Shown piece by piece: positions 24,020-35,768 of a DNA stretch of 64,000 nt. Position numbers and translations under genes: made by a program. Origin of the DNA: Megalopta genalis (Eukaryota; Arthropoda; Insecta; Hymenoptera; Halictidae); assembly GCF_051020955.1 (NCBI RefSeq), contig NC_135019.1, forward strand, positions 23,379,375 to 23,443,374. The letters run 5' to 3'. Within the stretch, counting starts at the first letter, position 1. The number at the start of each line of letters is the position of its first letter. The notes beneath the pieces are model-generated. The model searched no databases. It was not told the DNA's origin and was given only the letters and a program-made list of their open reading frames with translations.

Positions 24020-24965
24020 TCCATAGTGTTGGAAAAATTTCGAAAATGAAAATAGTAGAATTACAGTACCCGATTTTCATATCCACAACAGTTATTCCAT
24101 ATTTGTTGTTCAAATCTCGAATATCTGATTTTAATTCTTTGCCATAGTTAAAGTTTCGGGCATTGAATTTTAAACCTTCGCAGTCACGCTGATTCGAAAT
24201 GACCCATATTTATTTTTGAGAAACTAAACTTGACAATTAATCGATAGAATTGGAAGCGAGGTATTGAATTTTAATAAAGGAAACGATGTTCTAAAGTATC
24301 GAAATTATATTTTAAAATTTGTGGGTATCGACAGTATTGTTAGACTTTGAGTGACGATTGTTTGAAAATTGTATGGTATACTAGATCGTGCAAGAAGTGT
24401 GACAGCGGAGGGTTAATAAAATTAGGAAAATTCTAGAAATAAAACAAAACTGTGAACACAGAATTTTCATAATTATAAAAGCCACTTCGTTCCCGCGAAT
24501 TCCCAGTTCATGTTTCGAATATGTAATTTTAATAAAGTTGGGAAAAGTCAAAAAATGAAACTGGAATTACTGTAGAATTACAATAATTGTAATATTCAAT
24601 TTTAATATCTCTAAAAATCATTTCTTTCCTGTACTTCAAGTTTCGCGAACATTGAATTTTGAATAACGTTAAAAAAATTCTAAAAATGAAATAAAAATTA
24701 TAATACTCTATTTGCACATCCACATATAAAAATTGCTTCTTTCTTGCAGCTCAACTATTGAAGAAATTCTATTTAACTCCAACATTGTTGGGGAAGTTCT
24801 AAAAATTATACAAAAATTCTTTCGCATCGGCGAAAGTCTATTTCTTTCGAATAGTTCAAGTGTAGACCAATTTCTATTCAACTCCAACAGCGTCAGGGGA
24901 ATTCTAATGCTTTATTTTCGCGTATCTATAAAAGTTACTTCTTGTGAGTATTTCAAGTATTGGAC
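24020..24965. repeat. degenerate tandem repeat, ~120-bp period
   Basis: Repeated blocks share ATTGAATTTTAATAAAG-like sequence, then AAATTCTAAAAATGAAA, a TAATATTC segment, a ...TATCCACA... segment and TTCTTTCCTGTAG/TTCAAG. Divergence is high. The two frames at 24529-24723 and 24733-24978 derive from it. Confidence 0.55.
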
Positions 24966-25740
24966 ATGCGAGCTATGAAAAAGGCAACTGAATACGATAT
25001 TCCCCGACGCAAGATAAAAATTTGAATAACGTTTCGAGCATGGATACGAACTTGTAGCCGATAATTGATAAAGGATATGGGGTTCTATAAATTGCTACGA
25101 AGCTTTGGAGATATTGTTGCAATAATGATGCAGGTTTACGTGACGTTCGGGAATCTAATTTCGAACGAACTGCGCGACAGAAACGATAGCAACGATGCAA
25201 ATAGGCAAAGCGATGCACGCGGACGCATAACCGTGCGGTTTCATCGGACGTTCCAATCGATTCGCATCGATCGCCGCCGAAAGACTCAAAATTCTCTCCT
25301 CTCCGGCTTTTTTTCTTTTAGCTTCTGGCTCTTCTTACCCTTTCGCAGAGTAGTCGACGCCAAACATGTAACGCCGCGGAAATTGAAAAGTTCGAACGAG
25401 GTCGATCTACTCGTGTTATCGAAAAAGCATCGAGATCGGGAAAAGCTTTTTTCATTGTTATCTTTGGTGTCTATGTCTGTCCACCAAGCATCCGATTTTT
25501 GCATTCCGTAATCCAAATGGAAGACGCGGGAGTCTCGAATGTTTATGCTTCGGTCGATATCCGATTTCCGTTTCCAACGGTTATTACCGGGAAGAATGAT
25601 CGCGTTTCCAGTAGAAAATTCCCGCGTCGCCGGATCGACGGGAAGAGAAATTATCATTGCCAGCGTTTTGGTAAACGTTCCAAAATCGTTTTAATTACGG
25701 TAATAATCTGCTTGCTGGAACTCAAATTTTACAATTAGAC
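24966..25740. other. CpG-rich non-coding block
   Basis: Frames overlap on both strands (25065-25511 plus, 25286-25657 minus), which is typical of GC-richer non-coding DNA. The products are basic and without recognised motifs. Confidence 0.4.
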
Positions 25741-28223
25741 GCGGACATTAAAAAGTTGAAACGGATGGTACGTTTAATGACCGAATCACGGCGTGCGAAG
25801 TATAGTCAATTCCCTCGTTCCTCGGTTTATGATCAAATTAAGTATGCGCATTTAAATCTTGAGATTGAAATGCATAACGTATGTAATCACTGAGAAATTT
25901 TTCGTATGCGAACGCGACCGCTGTGCTATGTATATGCATGACTCATATCGCACTACCGCTTATGTGAATCGCGTTCTATCAAATTGCAATAATTGGACAA
26001 TCTAAGAGCCTGTTAGTTTTATGTTTGCTGTTCTGCTTAATTTAAGTACTTGTTTACTAAAAAAGATATGTACTTTGCTTAAAAATTGTGAAAATTAACT
26101 TTACGAGTTTCGAACTGCTAGAAACGTTTACGCAAGTATCTCATTTGTTACATGTTTATTGCAAATGAAAATCCAATATCTCTGAAAACAAATAGTTTCA
26201 GTATGAATTTCTAAGAATATCGAATTTGTTATGCATTAAAATAATTGTCATTTGTAATACAGAACGGAGAATGCAAAATGTGATTTGGCAGAAATTGGCC
26301 ACGCTATGTCAAAATGTTTCATTGTGTAATAAATTCCCGTCATTATGTTTGAGTGTCCACTAATTATATGATCAGCAACCCACAAATTCTAGTAGCGTTA
26401 ATTTAAACCATTCCATCCTGACATCGGTCAGACGTTTCGCAAATACAAATCTGTTAATTGCGATCAAACCATGGTTTTTTTCTCTCGTACGCAAAGTTTG
26501 CTAGTCGTAGGTCCGTTGAGAGTCACCCAATAACATCAAACGCAATTGCAGTCGCGTTTAAATCACTCGCTCCCTCATTGAGTTACCCCTTATCTAGTTC
26601 ATTTGATCAAGTGTGTCGAGCTTGCGGAGCTAGTTTCGTTCTAATAACTCAAATTTTTCCGTCGTGTTCAGTTCTCCGGTATAATTTCGTTTATGTTCAC
26701 GATAAGATAATTCTTTTTACAAAATAAACGTCGATGCGATTGATATTGCCGTGTAAACAACTAAAAACACGTAATTAAAGTTGTGTCACGAAACGTCTGT
26801 GCACTATTTAAACGTGCAGCTTAAACAACTTCCATTCAACAACTTACTTCCAATTTTTCAATAAAAATAAATAATATATCAATACTATTATACCTAACAC
26901 TATCATTAGCATATATAAGAATTATACTTAAATCTTTCGTTCAACTATCTGCAAAGAAATTTTATCGCACGAAACTTTACCAAAAAAGTGTTTCACCAAA
27001 AATTATGTATTCAATGTTGTAACAATTTGAACATTTCGGATAACATTGTTTTGAAAGAGAGTTCTTGGTTGATGCGAAACAAAAATGAGACTCTGTTCGA
27101 AATGATTAATGTCGCAGAAACATTTCAACGTCAAAGAGTAATGTATACTTTGAAACATTCAGCTGTTGCTGAAAAATACGCCAGCTAGATTAAAGAATAG
27201 GTCAGCGACGTTACCGACAACCATAGTATCATAATCTAGATTACAATCTCCGAGCACATATAATATGTACATATGCTGGGGAATGGTGTTTCGTTACCTA
27301 TGTAGAAAATAGCACGTATCATACAGTATAACGAACCTGGCTGGATTCCAAATACGAGTACGAAAGTACAATTACAGGATCGTATATCACCATGCTGTAT
27401 GATGAAGTATCAAGTCTTGCATCTGAGGAAGTACAGATTTAATGTTCCGATTAAACCGAAGCTTGCAACAGAATATCATATTCAATATCTGTTTCTGCCT
27501 GCCGCGCCTGCGAACACCGAAACGTTCCGTAGACGACAGAAAATGTAATCGCTGGTTGGAAACGTAAATATTTCACAAGAAGTCTTTTAGATGGGCCAAT
27601 TTAGTGAACAGCCAGCAATTTTATATTTCAAGAATACAAAAAGAAGTTGTGTCCTTAGAAAAATACGTGATATCTTCATCGCAACCAATTTTTTAATATT
27701 AAAACTTCCGATCTATTCGAACTGGTCGGTTTCGCATTTCATGTTATAAAGTTACTAAAATTATAAAGACTTTTTGAAAAAATGATTGAATTTTCTTAAT
27801 CCCAGCATAATAATTAGAATAAAATTTGGCGAGAGATCTAAATAAATACAGTCTTGTAATTCTCATAAAGCAACGCACACGCTTATTGTTTCTAGGACTC
27901 GGTAGTTATAGTGACGATTAGTGACTAATTAGAAAAATGAGTCCGAAACAGTGAAAATGGTCGAAGAATTATAAAATTCTTTTGTATTATTTCTAAGGGG
28001 TATATCTAATATCCTAACGTATGACATTTTGATGACTTTTTAATATCTTGCTGCAGATACGATTCTAAACAACTGTAAAAGTAGACAATAATAAATATAG
28101 ACAACTTGTATTTTGCATAAAGATTCGCTGTCTATAATGAAAGAAATGTTGCCTTTCATCCAGTTTTAGTAGAATTGGATTTAAATTGTTTGACCGATTG
28201 TAAATGTCTTAAAATCGAATGTA
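25741..28223. other. AT-rich non-coding stretch
   Basis: No gene, RNA or repeat recognised. Confidence 0.45.
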
Positions 28224-28341
28224 CATCCCCCTCCCAAAAGTATTAGGGCACCTTATTATACAATATAAATTATAGTTTTTCATTCAGTTTAGGTAATGTC
28301 TGCGAGTTTTATGGTATCATATTGTCGAAAGTACATATTAA

Positions 28342-29398
28342 CTCTTTGCATTCGAGGCCTTTTTCGCTCGGGCAAACTAGCAACTCGTGACGATTGCTTT
28401 CACACATACAAATGAACGCATAAAACTTTTATATTTTAATATTATATATATCTTTATACATCAAGGAAGGAAATTTGTTAAACATTAAGTTCTATATCGT
28501 TGCTTTGCATGATATTTTATAAAACAGTCTCCAAGGTACATCCTCGGCTTATCGGGGTAAGTATCGCAATAATATGTGGTTTGGTGTCTTTCGGCAGGCT
28601 TATTCCGTTGAGAGCAAACCTTGCAATCCTTCCTAACTCCTGCTAGCATAACATGTAGCTTTCTATTCAATCGGACTTCATCAAAACTGCAGCTCAAAGT
28701 AGAAACTCAATGTCATGTCTCACGAAAATCTCCTCTGAATTGGTCAACCAAAGTTTTTACATACTGCAGCTGAGTAACCGGCCGTTCGTTTCTCTGCTTC
28801 TTCACTGATTTATAAAGGATATAAGAATTGATAGAACAGATCTCTAAACTCTGAAAAATAGCTTTCGCCGCATTCACTCTCTATTACCCTGATTTTTCGC
28901 CTTTTTACACCTCTTACTTCATCACTGTCTTCATCACTGCTTTCCTCCTCCTCTATTGTCAAGTGTTAAATACGTAATTTCATTCTTCAACAACGAACAA
29001 TCAAATTGCTCCTCACTTGAACTAATTTCATTACCACATTCAAGGCTTATATGGCTCAAAAACTTTGAGAATACAATTCTTATTGCCACGACCGTCAAGT
29101 TCGAACTAGCATCGAAGACGGAATTTGAACCGCGATCGCGGACTAATTTGAGATAAGATCTTAGAGCCATTTCAAAGAGTATCATTCAACACTTCATAAG
29201 ATCATACACAAAGAGCTTAGAAATGCACCTTCTGAAGCGATAGTGTCAGTCTATGCTTCGGGTCCCAAAGAAACCAAACCCAAGAGACATCGTCGCCGCT
29301 CGAGTCACCGAGTCAAGCGAAGTGGTGACCGAGAGCACCTCTCGAGTTGTCGCATCAAATCCAGTGGTAACTGAGAGTAACCGCTCGAGTGCAAAGGC
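28342..29398 (-). mobile_element. piggyBac-like deletion derivative inserted at TTAA
   Basis: Flanked by TTAA on both sides (28338-28341, 29399-29402). Inverted ends are CTCTTTGCATTCGAG at the left and CTCGAGTGCAAAGGC at the right. The sister element at 37835-38253 has the uninterrupted sequence around one TTAA, giving the empty site. The interior encodes minus-strand piggyBac fragments but lacks the DDD core. A 233-bp relative lies at 48682-48914. Confidence 0.92.
28485..28966 (-). pseudogene. piggyBac transposase remnant with C-terminal Cys-rich domain
   Basis: Read on the minus strand from about 28966: an acidic Glu/Ser/Asp stretch (TIEEEESSDED), a basic RGVKRRKIRV patch, a frame change, then VTQLQYVKTLVDQFRGDF. 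The final open frame (28485-28697) has DEVRLNRKLHVML, RKDCKVCSQRN, YYCDTYPDKPRMYLGDCF and IKYHAK. The C-x2-C...C...C...H spacing matches the cysteine-rich zinc-binding end of piggyBac transposases (DDE_Tnp_1_7 family). The usual CDTCPDKP has become CDTYPDKP, losing one Cys. The acidic N-terminal part is joined almost directly to the C-terminus, so the catalytic core is deleted. Confidence 0.82.
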
Positions 29399-29495
29399 TT
29401 AAGTTATAAGTGTTTGTCACTTACACGATCAGTTTTCCCATTTATTACATTCTGTTCATTGAAAACGTATACTGAGTTCATTTCATACTCTTCGC

Positions 29496-29667
29496 TTGGT
29501 AGGACACGCATCGTTTACCAATGTGTTTTCCGCAAATATGCGGAATATGGTGCAAAATACGTGGAACCAAATAGTTAAAGAAATAATAAACGAACTAATA
29601 AAACGGACGCCGACATTAGTCCAAGAAATAATTAAAAACGCGGTGGATGTATTGCCGAAAAGAAATT

Positions 29668-29670
<3 letters not shown>
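29496..29670 (+). pseudogene. Tc1-like transposase C-terminal remnant
   Basis: The frame contains MVQNTWNQIVKEIINELI and KRTPTLVQEIIKN, resembling the ...W..I....I..L..SMPRR..EIIKN.G end of Tc1 transposases. It then runs into the TA microsatellite, so the last residues are lost. It lies between the piggyBac insert and the right terminus of the host element, as expected for the 3' end of its gene. Confidence 0.6.

Positions 29671-29716
<46 letters not shown>
29671..29716. repeat. AT microsatellite within a palindrome
   Basis: (AT)23 flanked by GAAATTTCG on the left and CGAAATTTTC on the right, so the whole tract is an inverted repeat. Confidence 0.95.
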
Positions 29717-29719
<3 letters not shown>

Positions 29720-29838
29720 AATTTTCGTAAAATTAAGTTTGAAATAAATTGAAGACATTATAAGAATTTTCTATCAGTTGCACAAATTTATTGAATTTTC
29801 TACAAGTGTCCCAATACTTTTGGAGGAGGCAGGGGGTG

Positions 29839-32157
29839 TACATCACAATAGAAAACACTAATCTTAAGCGAGACGAATACACTACTTTTGATACCGTGCG
29901 CAATTGAAATCGTAAAGCACCGTGACTTTAATTACGATTAGGCGAAAGCCGACAGTTGTATCTCGTCACACATGCGTTTAATCAGGTTAGTATATTCCTT
30001 TGTACTTACAAAATGCGCGAGCGTCCCGTTTATCCCACAATGAAAAACCCAATAACAATAATACTAAAAGGCTGAGATAGCCGTATTTAGCGACCGGAAT
30101 GAATGGAAAAACTGTGAATCCATGCTCGTCCTAATTGATAACTCCGAGTGAAACGTTATACCTTGTAACTTAAACGAGGTTATGCTCCAGTTGCAACTTC
30201 GGGGAACCAGCGGCTACGAGCTCCTGTTCTCAGTATAATGCACTTTTCGACATGAATGCATTCAGCATCCTGCGAACTCGGAAATGGCTGAACACATGAC
30301 CACGCGGTTCTGAACACTTCAACGTCACACGCTACAACTAATGTGCGCGGCCACCGCGGCGCGTGCTTGTTGAAAATGAATAAAATATTGGGTGGAATGC
30401 GTTATCGGCAGAGGGCATTATTATGACCATGTTTCTGCCGATTGCCAAACTCCTCCCGCCCGGACACCACTCTCGAGACCTAGCGATCGCGTCGCACAGT
30501 GATCCGATTTCTTTTAAAAATGGGACAAAAATTATTGTTACTTGAAAGCTTGCTTATCAACAGGTAACGAAATGAAACATATCTCATTTATAGTCGTAAA
30601 TATACGTATCGTTTCTGACAACTAATGGTATAATAATGGCATGGCTTTTTTTTCATTGATAAATCCATGAGGCTCGTTATTAGAGGGCCCGATTCATAAA
30701 ACAAGGAAACTCTCAAGAATTCGTAGATATTTTTAGATTTTGCGATTACAGTAATAAGTAGCACGTTACGTACCACAAGAAAGAAGTCATTCTAACAGAT
30801 TCCAAAGAAATCACGTATGAATACCTCTATTGTAGGTTTATATCACGAATTTCATCTGTTATTTAACTAATTTTTTTATTATTATAATACTTCGAACCGC
30901 ATTGTCAGCTTGTAAACAATTAGGATCATGCTCATATTTATAGAAGAAAAACGTGATTAGCAAAACTTAAATAATTTTGAGTTACTTCAATTTTTTCAGT
31001 TATTTGTAAAAATAATAAACCGAGGACGATACTGAATCAAACTACACAACAATTTTCCACTAAGAAAACTATAAGCGGGAACATGGTCAAAAGGGTGAAC
31101 ACAAGTTAGTTATTATTGATAAGTGTGTCTACGGGCCGAACCATTCTGATTATAATTCATAAAGTTTCAACGATGCTTTCCCCTGCGAATTTTCTGCTGG
31201 ATCCTGTTCACTTTTGTTCATGGGTCTCTCGAGATATTTTTGGAGGTTTGCTTCTCGAAAACGGTAAGACTGTATTCAAAATCTGTTTTCATGTTTAACT
31301 CTCTGACTGCCTGAGGGAATAGCCTCAAGCGACTTAAAATTGAAAATTTAAACTTGTGTTGCGTTTAATAAATCCTAATAAAATTCGGGACATACAATAG
31401 ATTAGCGTGAAAATAAATTATTAGATCTTAGAAAACAATTTCGTCACTAATATATGAATGACGTAGTAGTGAAAGGGTTAAAGAGATTTATTTCGGAAAG
31501 TACCGCGTAATATGTTTATTTAAAAATAATTTTCGATCATAAAGTTATGTAAGATTATTACAGGTTATGTAAATATTTGGTTGCTAATAATGAACAAGAC
31601 TCGAAGAAATGCGACATATTTTATTTTATGGTTAATTTCACATTTATATCTTCTTCTGTTTATTAATGTAAATCGCATGGAAGATTAAATATATATTCAA
31701 CTTTCTCGCAATCCATTTGCTCGTTCGTATTCAAATACGTTGTGTTTGAACATAATTTGCACTAACAGAAATCAGTGAGAAGTAAATATTTTGAAATTAT
31801 TCAGTGTGTTACGGAAACGTGATATTGTAGCATTTGAGCATAATTCATGTTGATGCAACGTGATAATAAATTATGAAGACCGTTAAATATGCATCATATT
31901 TAACAACAGTTAGTTAATAGTTCATTGAAAGTACAAATTACCGTTATCAAATTTATTTATCTATTCGTCAAATTCTCTGTAGATTTATTATAATGTTACT
32001 AAATTGGTGAAGAAATCATTTTCGAAAACTAGTACCGGACATACGTATGTCATAATTAATGTTAGTATGTGTGAATAATATATGCTGGTAACAAGGTGCA
32101 TGTGTTCGACAAATATCTTAAATTTAATGCTGAAAGGGTCAAATGGAACAATTCACG
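29839..32157. other. non-coding stretch
   Basis: No gene supported. 30180-30490 is CpG-richer. The frame at 31116-31298 ends near a donor-like GGTAAGAC (31263-31270), but no acceptor or domain supports an exon. Confidence 0.4.
31299..31477. mobile_element. candidate piggyBac-like MITE
   Basis: 179 bp between two TTAA sites (31295-31298, 31478-31481). Ends CTCTCTGACTGC and the complement CCCTTTCACTAC agree at about 9 of 12 positions. No coding sequence. Weak, since TTAA is common in AT-rich DNA. Confidence 0.4.
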
Positions 32158-32336
32158 TATAGTATGTTCAACGTGTCGAGTCAGTAGCTGTAAACAAATG
32201 CATGTGATGACCGTTTTGGTGGAGCCATTTAGATGAGGCCATTTAGATATTGTAGCTGGGGCTGCTGCATCACGTGCATAGCGCGCTGATGTTTTGTTTA
32301 TCTCCACTGACTCGACTCGTTGAATAGACTACAGAT
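32158..32336. mobile_element. small MITE with imperfect terminal inverted repeats
   Basis: Left ATAGTATGTTCAACGTGTCG, AGTCAGTAGC, TAAACAAA, GCATGTGATG pairs with the right CATCACGTGC...TTTGTTTATC...ACTGACTCGACTCGTTGAATAGAC over about 60 bp per arm. No coding capacity. Family not recognised. Confidence 0.65.
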
Positions 32337-33635
32337 ACTTTACAGCTTGGTCGTCACGTTATTAGTTTAATAATCATTTCTGCTTATACTAATAGTTGGG
32401 GGTCATCCATTCCACAAGACCATGCAAACTCAAAAATTTATAGCTATTGGCATTAAATCAATTTATAGTAATCACATTAAAGTATATATTTTCTTCATTA
32501 ATGATTTTGTAAAAGTAGAGATGAAACAATATTACATTTATTTTTATTTTTATTCCCACAACTCTCACTGTACTTTTAAAGTTGCAAAATTGTTTTTATT
32601 GCTCGTTACAAGTATCGTTTATTGCACATGTTTGGCATACCAATCATCTTCAATCGTACACACGATAAATGAATATTGTTAAATTTAATTGCCATGAAAA
32701 TGAAACTAACACTTGCATTGTACATATTCAGTGGAAAATGTTATTCTGTCGTAAATACGTAGTGAATCATCAAGTTCACAAATTACAAATAAATTAAAAC
32801 CACTCGCATGGAAACGTGTAATTAACCAAGAATTAATTGATTTACAGCTACGGACATTTCCATATTTTTAATCGTTAAATTGAATTTTTTTAGATATCTT
32901 CTACATAAATTTCAAAATATCTTGTCATCGCTTCTATCTCATGACACCTAACATACTAACTGTCCCTGTGAACGAATCTCTCAAGTTCTGCTCCCGTAAA
33001 AACATCAATAAACTCAATAAACTTCTTCTTTCCAATTACAAACCACAGTTGACGTGCAAACTTTGTCATGTTTTAGTGAAATTGGCCTTCAACATAATTA
33101 AATTGTTTTCGTCAGTTAAATCGTTAATAATAAAATGGATCTACTCAAATCTGCGAAGTATTGAAATTATTCTATGAATATGTGTATTAAAGAAGTATTA
33201 AAAAGTATTAAGAAGTATTAAGAAGTATTAAAATAATTCTATGAATTATTATATTAAAATTATTCAATTCCATGAATGATTTTAATTGAAACTACGAAAT
33301 TTTATGAAGTATTTCATTGAAATTATTCATTTCTATGAATTAATATATTAAAATTATTTTAAATTCCATGAACTATTTTACTAAAACTGTTATATTCCAT
33401 AACGTATTATGTTTTAGAATCTTTCAAAGATTTTCGTAAGTTAATAATTTCAAAATGGCGATTAATCTATAGATCCTATTACTGATTTTGTCGACGAGTA
33501 ACTGTGTAAAGGAAAAGCGGAGTAAAAAAAAGATCGAATTTCATTTAAAACAATATAAGTCATCATTCTACAAGAAAAAATTTTGTTTTTTGCAAGTGTA
33601 GTGAAATGAAACACGTGTTATCGACATGTTTACAG
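32337..33635. other. AT-rich non-coding stretch
   Basis: No gene supported. A small tandem array of AAGTATTAAG-like 10-11-bp units sits at about 33186-33230, followed by degenerate repeats of TTCTATGAATTATTATATTA to about 33420. Confidence 0.5.
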
Positions 33636-33745
33636 TCAATTCTCCCCAATTTTCTTTCAGCTTATAAACAAAAATGGACAATTTGGAAAGAGGGGATACG
33701 ATTATTAACTGAACGAAAATTAGGGCGAATTTACTATATATCGAA
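33636..33745. repeat. dispersed repeat related to the centre of the 56.4-57.7 kb palindrome
   Basis: The segment AATGGACAATTTGGAAAGAG followed by GGGATACGATTATT closely matches 56972-57005 (AATGGACAGTTTGGAAAAAG, GAGGTACGATTATT). The flanking AATTCTCCCC matches the complement near 57130-57140. CAATTCTCCCCAATTTTC and GAAAATTAGGGCGAATTTA make it weakly palindromic. Confidence 0.6.
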
Positions 33746-35157
33746 AATCCAACATCTGATCTCCCTTCAATCGTGCTACCTACCGAGTTAATAAATTCAG
33801 GCTGTGACTCGTTCGATCGCGCGCAAGAGAAAACGATCGAAGCCGGTCTAGACAAATCTCTAATTTCTCTATCATATCGTTGATTCCAGTCATCAACGTT
33901 GAACTTTCGGAGCTCGCGTAACCTCAAACCGACCATAAATCTCGCGTTTCCCACGGAAAAGTATTAACGATGAAACGGCTCTAACCGACGCAGCTGCGAA
34001 AGGAATCAAGGAGTTCATTTATTAAAATAGTTTCCCATATTCGTTGCCCCCTGCCACCCAATAACTTCCGCGGCAAATTGTTCCGCGTGACCTAGACTCG
34101 GAAGTTCGTAAAAACTATTAAAATCCTCGCGCGGTCGGCGCGCTGAAAGCCCGCCAAACAACGCGAACAAAAGGAAATCTGGACCGTCCGCGAATAAATT
34201 CCATTACACCGAATGACAACGACGAGGCAGCCTCGACAATGTCTGCCGGGGCGGGGCAGCGGGGAGGCTGCGGGAAAAAAATAGAAAAGAAGAACCTACT
34301 TTCCCGCGAGACGCGCTATCAACGACTTCTCTCTGCCTAGGAAATTCCTAGTGACATTCAATTACAATCCACTTAACAGTGGCTCCCTATTCAGGGGCAT
34401 CTCGCGCGAGCGATCGAGTGCAAGCGAGCCGGTTGTCAGAGCGCGCGATAACTCGATTTCACGACGTTGCACCCGTTGTCCCGTCCGCGAGTAATTGAAA
34501 ATCCATTCTGAAGTGCTTTCGGCGATCTCATCGACGCGAAGCGGTGCCGCGCGTCAAAAAATTTATCATTCTATCGAGGCCAAGCTCGCCGCGAGAAAAT
34601 CAAGGCTGAAAACGTTCGACGCCATCCCCCAGCAACTTCTGCTCGGTCGGATCGTCCACGCCTGCGCGCACCTGCCCTTCGATTCCGTTCTACCTGGATC
34701 TTCTCAATGGACAGCTGTCCGTCCGCGAAGCCGAACTTCCCTTATCAGATCGCCTATCTTGCTGAAGTTATGCGTCGCGACGCACACTGGTATCTTTTCC
34801 CAAAAATTTGGCCACTGTCTTTGAAACTCATACGATTACTACGGAAAACAGTACTCTTATCTTTTTCAGGCAGCAAAACTCAAAATGGAAAATCAGACAC
34901 TACTAACACACGCGTTATTTTTATCAATAATTTTCCGATATTTAGCTTGTTCCCGGCCAGACGGTTTTAGCAAATTTTCTTCGAAAAGAAAAGCCTTCAG
35001 AAATTTTTATTGATATTATATGCAACGGCGTATTACATGAAAGGCTACTACAAAAATTATCAAAGCTATTTATTCCTCGTACGCGTTAATTTAAAGAATA
35101 AATAAATTAATGTGATCAAAAGTTCCGGGTAAGTGGGTTTCAACAAAAAATAATGTC
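33746..35157. other. CpG-rich non-coding block
   Basis: High GC/CpG from about 33790 to 34830, including runs such as GCGCGAGCGATCGAG near 34400. Frames at 34495-34824 and 33568-33954 (minus) show no domain. Could be a promoter or 5' untranslated region. Confidence 0.4.
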
Positions 35158-35174
35158 TGTGTGTGTGTGTGTGT
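35158..35174. repeat. short TG microsatellite
   Basis: About eight TG units. Confidence 0.9.
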
Positions 35175-35204
35175 CTTTTATCTTGTAGTAACTGTTTTGA
35201 AGTA

Positions 35205-35766
35205 TTAGGTCTACCGAAAAGTTCTGTCCGATAGTGTCACTTCAAGTTTCAATCCATATGCACATGTTGATTTGAGACGTATATGACTATCTGTCTTTAT
35301 CATTGCATTTACACACATGTACTCTCCTAAATAAACTGAAACAAAGATGTCTCATGTCATTATTAAGTGAGACGTGATCGTGAAAACATGGCTACCGATG
35401 ATAATGCCAGACCACATGCTGCTTTGGCGACTCGTCAGAAAATCGCAGAGTTAGGCTGGGAAATTCTGTCACATCCACCATACTCCCCATACCTAGCACC
35501 CTCCGATTATCACTTGTTTCTCTTTCTGTAAAACTTTTTACAGGAAAAAAATTCAAAACTGAAGCTGATGTCAACCAAGCACTAGTTGAGTTCTTCGCCT
35601 CTAAAAATAAATCATTTTTTAAAAATGGCATTTACAAGTTGTCATCACGCTGGCAAGAAGTCATAAGTAACGATGGAAAGTATATTCTACAATAAATATT
35701 ATTAAATGTATGAAAATTGTGTTATATTTCAATTGAAAAACGGGCAGAACTTTCCGGTAGACCTAA
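35205..35766 (+). mobile_element. internally deleted mariner element
   Basis: Ends TTAGGTCTACCGAAAAGTTC and its near complement (GAACTTTCCGGTAGACCTAA), with TA on both sides (35203-35204, 35767-35768). The 562-bp length against about 1.3 kb for full mariners, and a body holding only the C-terminal catalytic part, show an internal deletion. Confidence 0.93.
35400..35690 (+). pseudogene. mariner transposase C-terminal remnant
   Basis: In frame from 35400: DNARPHAALATRQKIAELGW, EILSHPPYSP, YLAPSDYHLFLFL, then a stop at 35529-35531. DNARPH carries the second catalytic Asp of the mariner DD34D triad. The third, normally YSPDLAPSDYH, reads YSPYLAPSDYH, so Asp has become Tyr. After the stop, a shifted frame keeps recognisable 3' sequence (ALVEFFASKNKSFFKNGI, SSRWQEVISNDGKY). 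N-terminal HTH and first Asp are absent. Inactive. Confidence 0.9.
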
Positions 35767-35768
35767 TA

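Larger units (their letters stand above)
28224..29838 (+). mobile_element. Tc1-like element (CCCCCTCC...AAAAGTATT family), copy 1, carrying an insertion
   Basis: Termini CATCCCCCTCCCAAAAGTAT and its complement at the right (ATACTTTTGGAGGAGG...GGGGGTG), flanked by TA (28222-28223, 29839-29840). Subterminal sequence TTCATTCAGTTTAGGTAAT is shared with copies at 37835-38253 and 46585-46930. A 1057-bp piggyBac-like element interrupts it at 28342. Without that insert the element is about 550 bp. Confidence 0.88.

Noticed and set aside
25065..25657. 148- and 123-codon frames on opposite strands
   Set aside because: They overlap each other in GC-richer DNA, show no domain and no plausible splice structure.
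31116..31298. Possible exon ending at a donor-like GGTAAGAC
   Set aside because: No acceptor, no domain and no neighbouring exon; one donor-like site is expected by chance.
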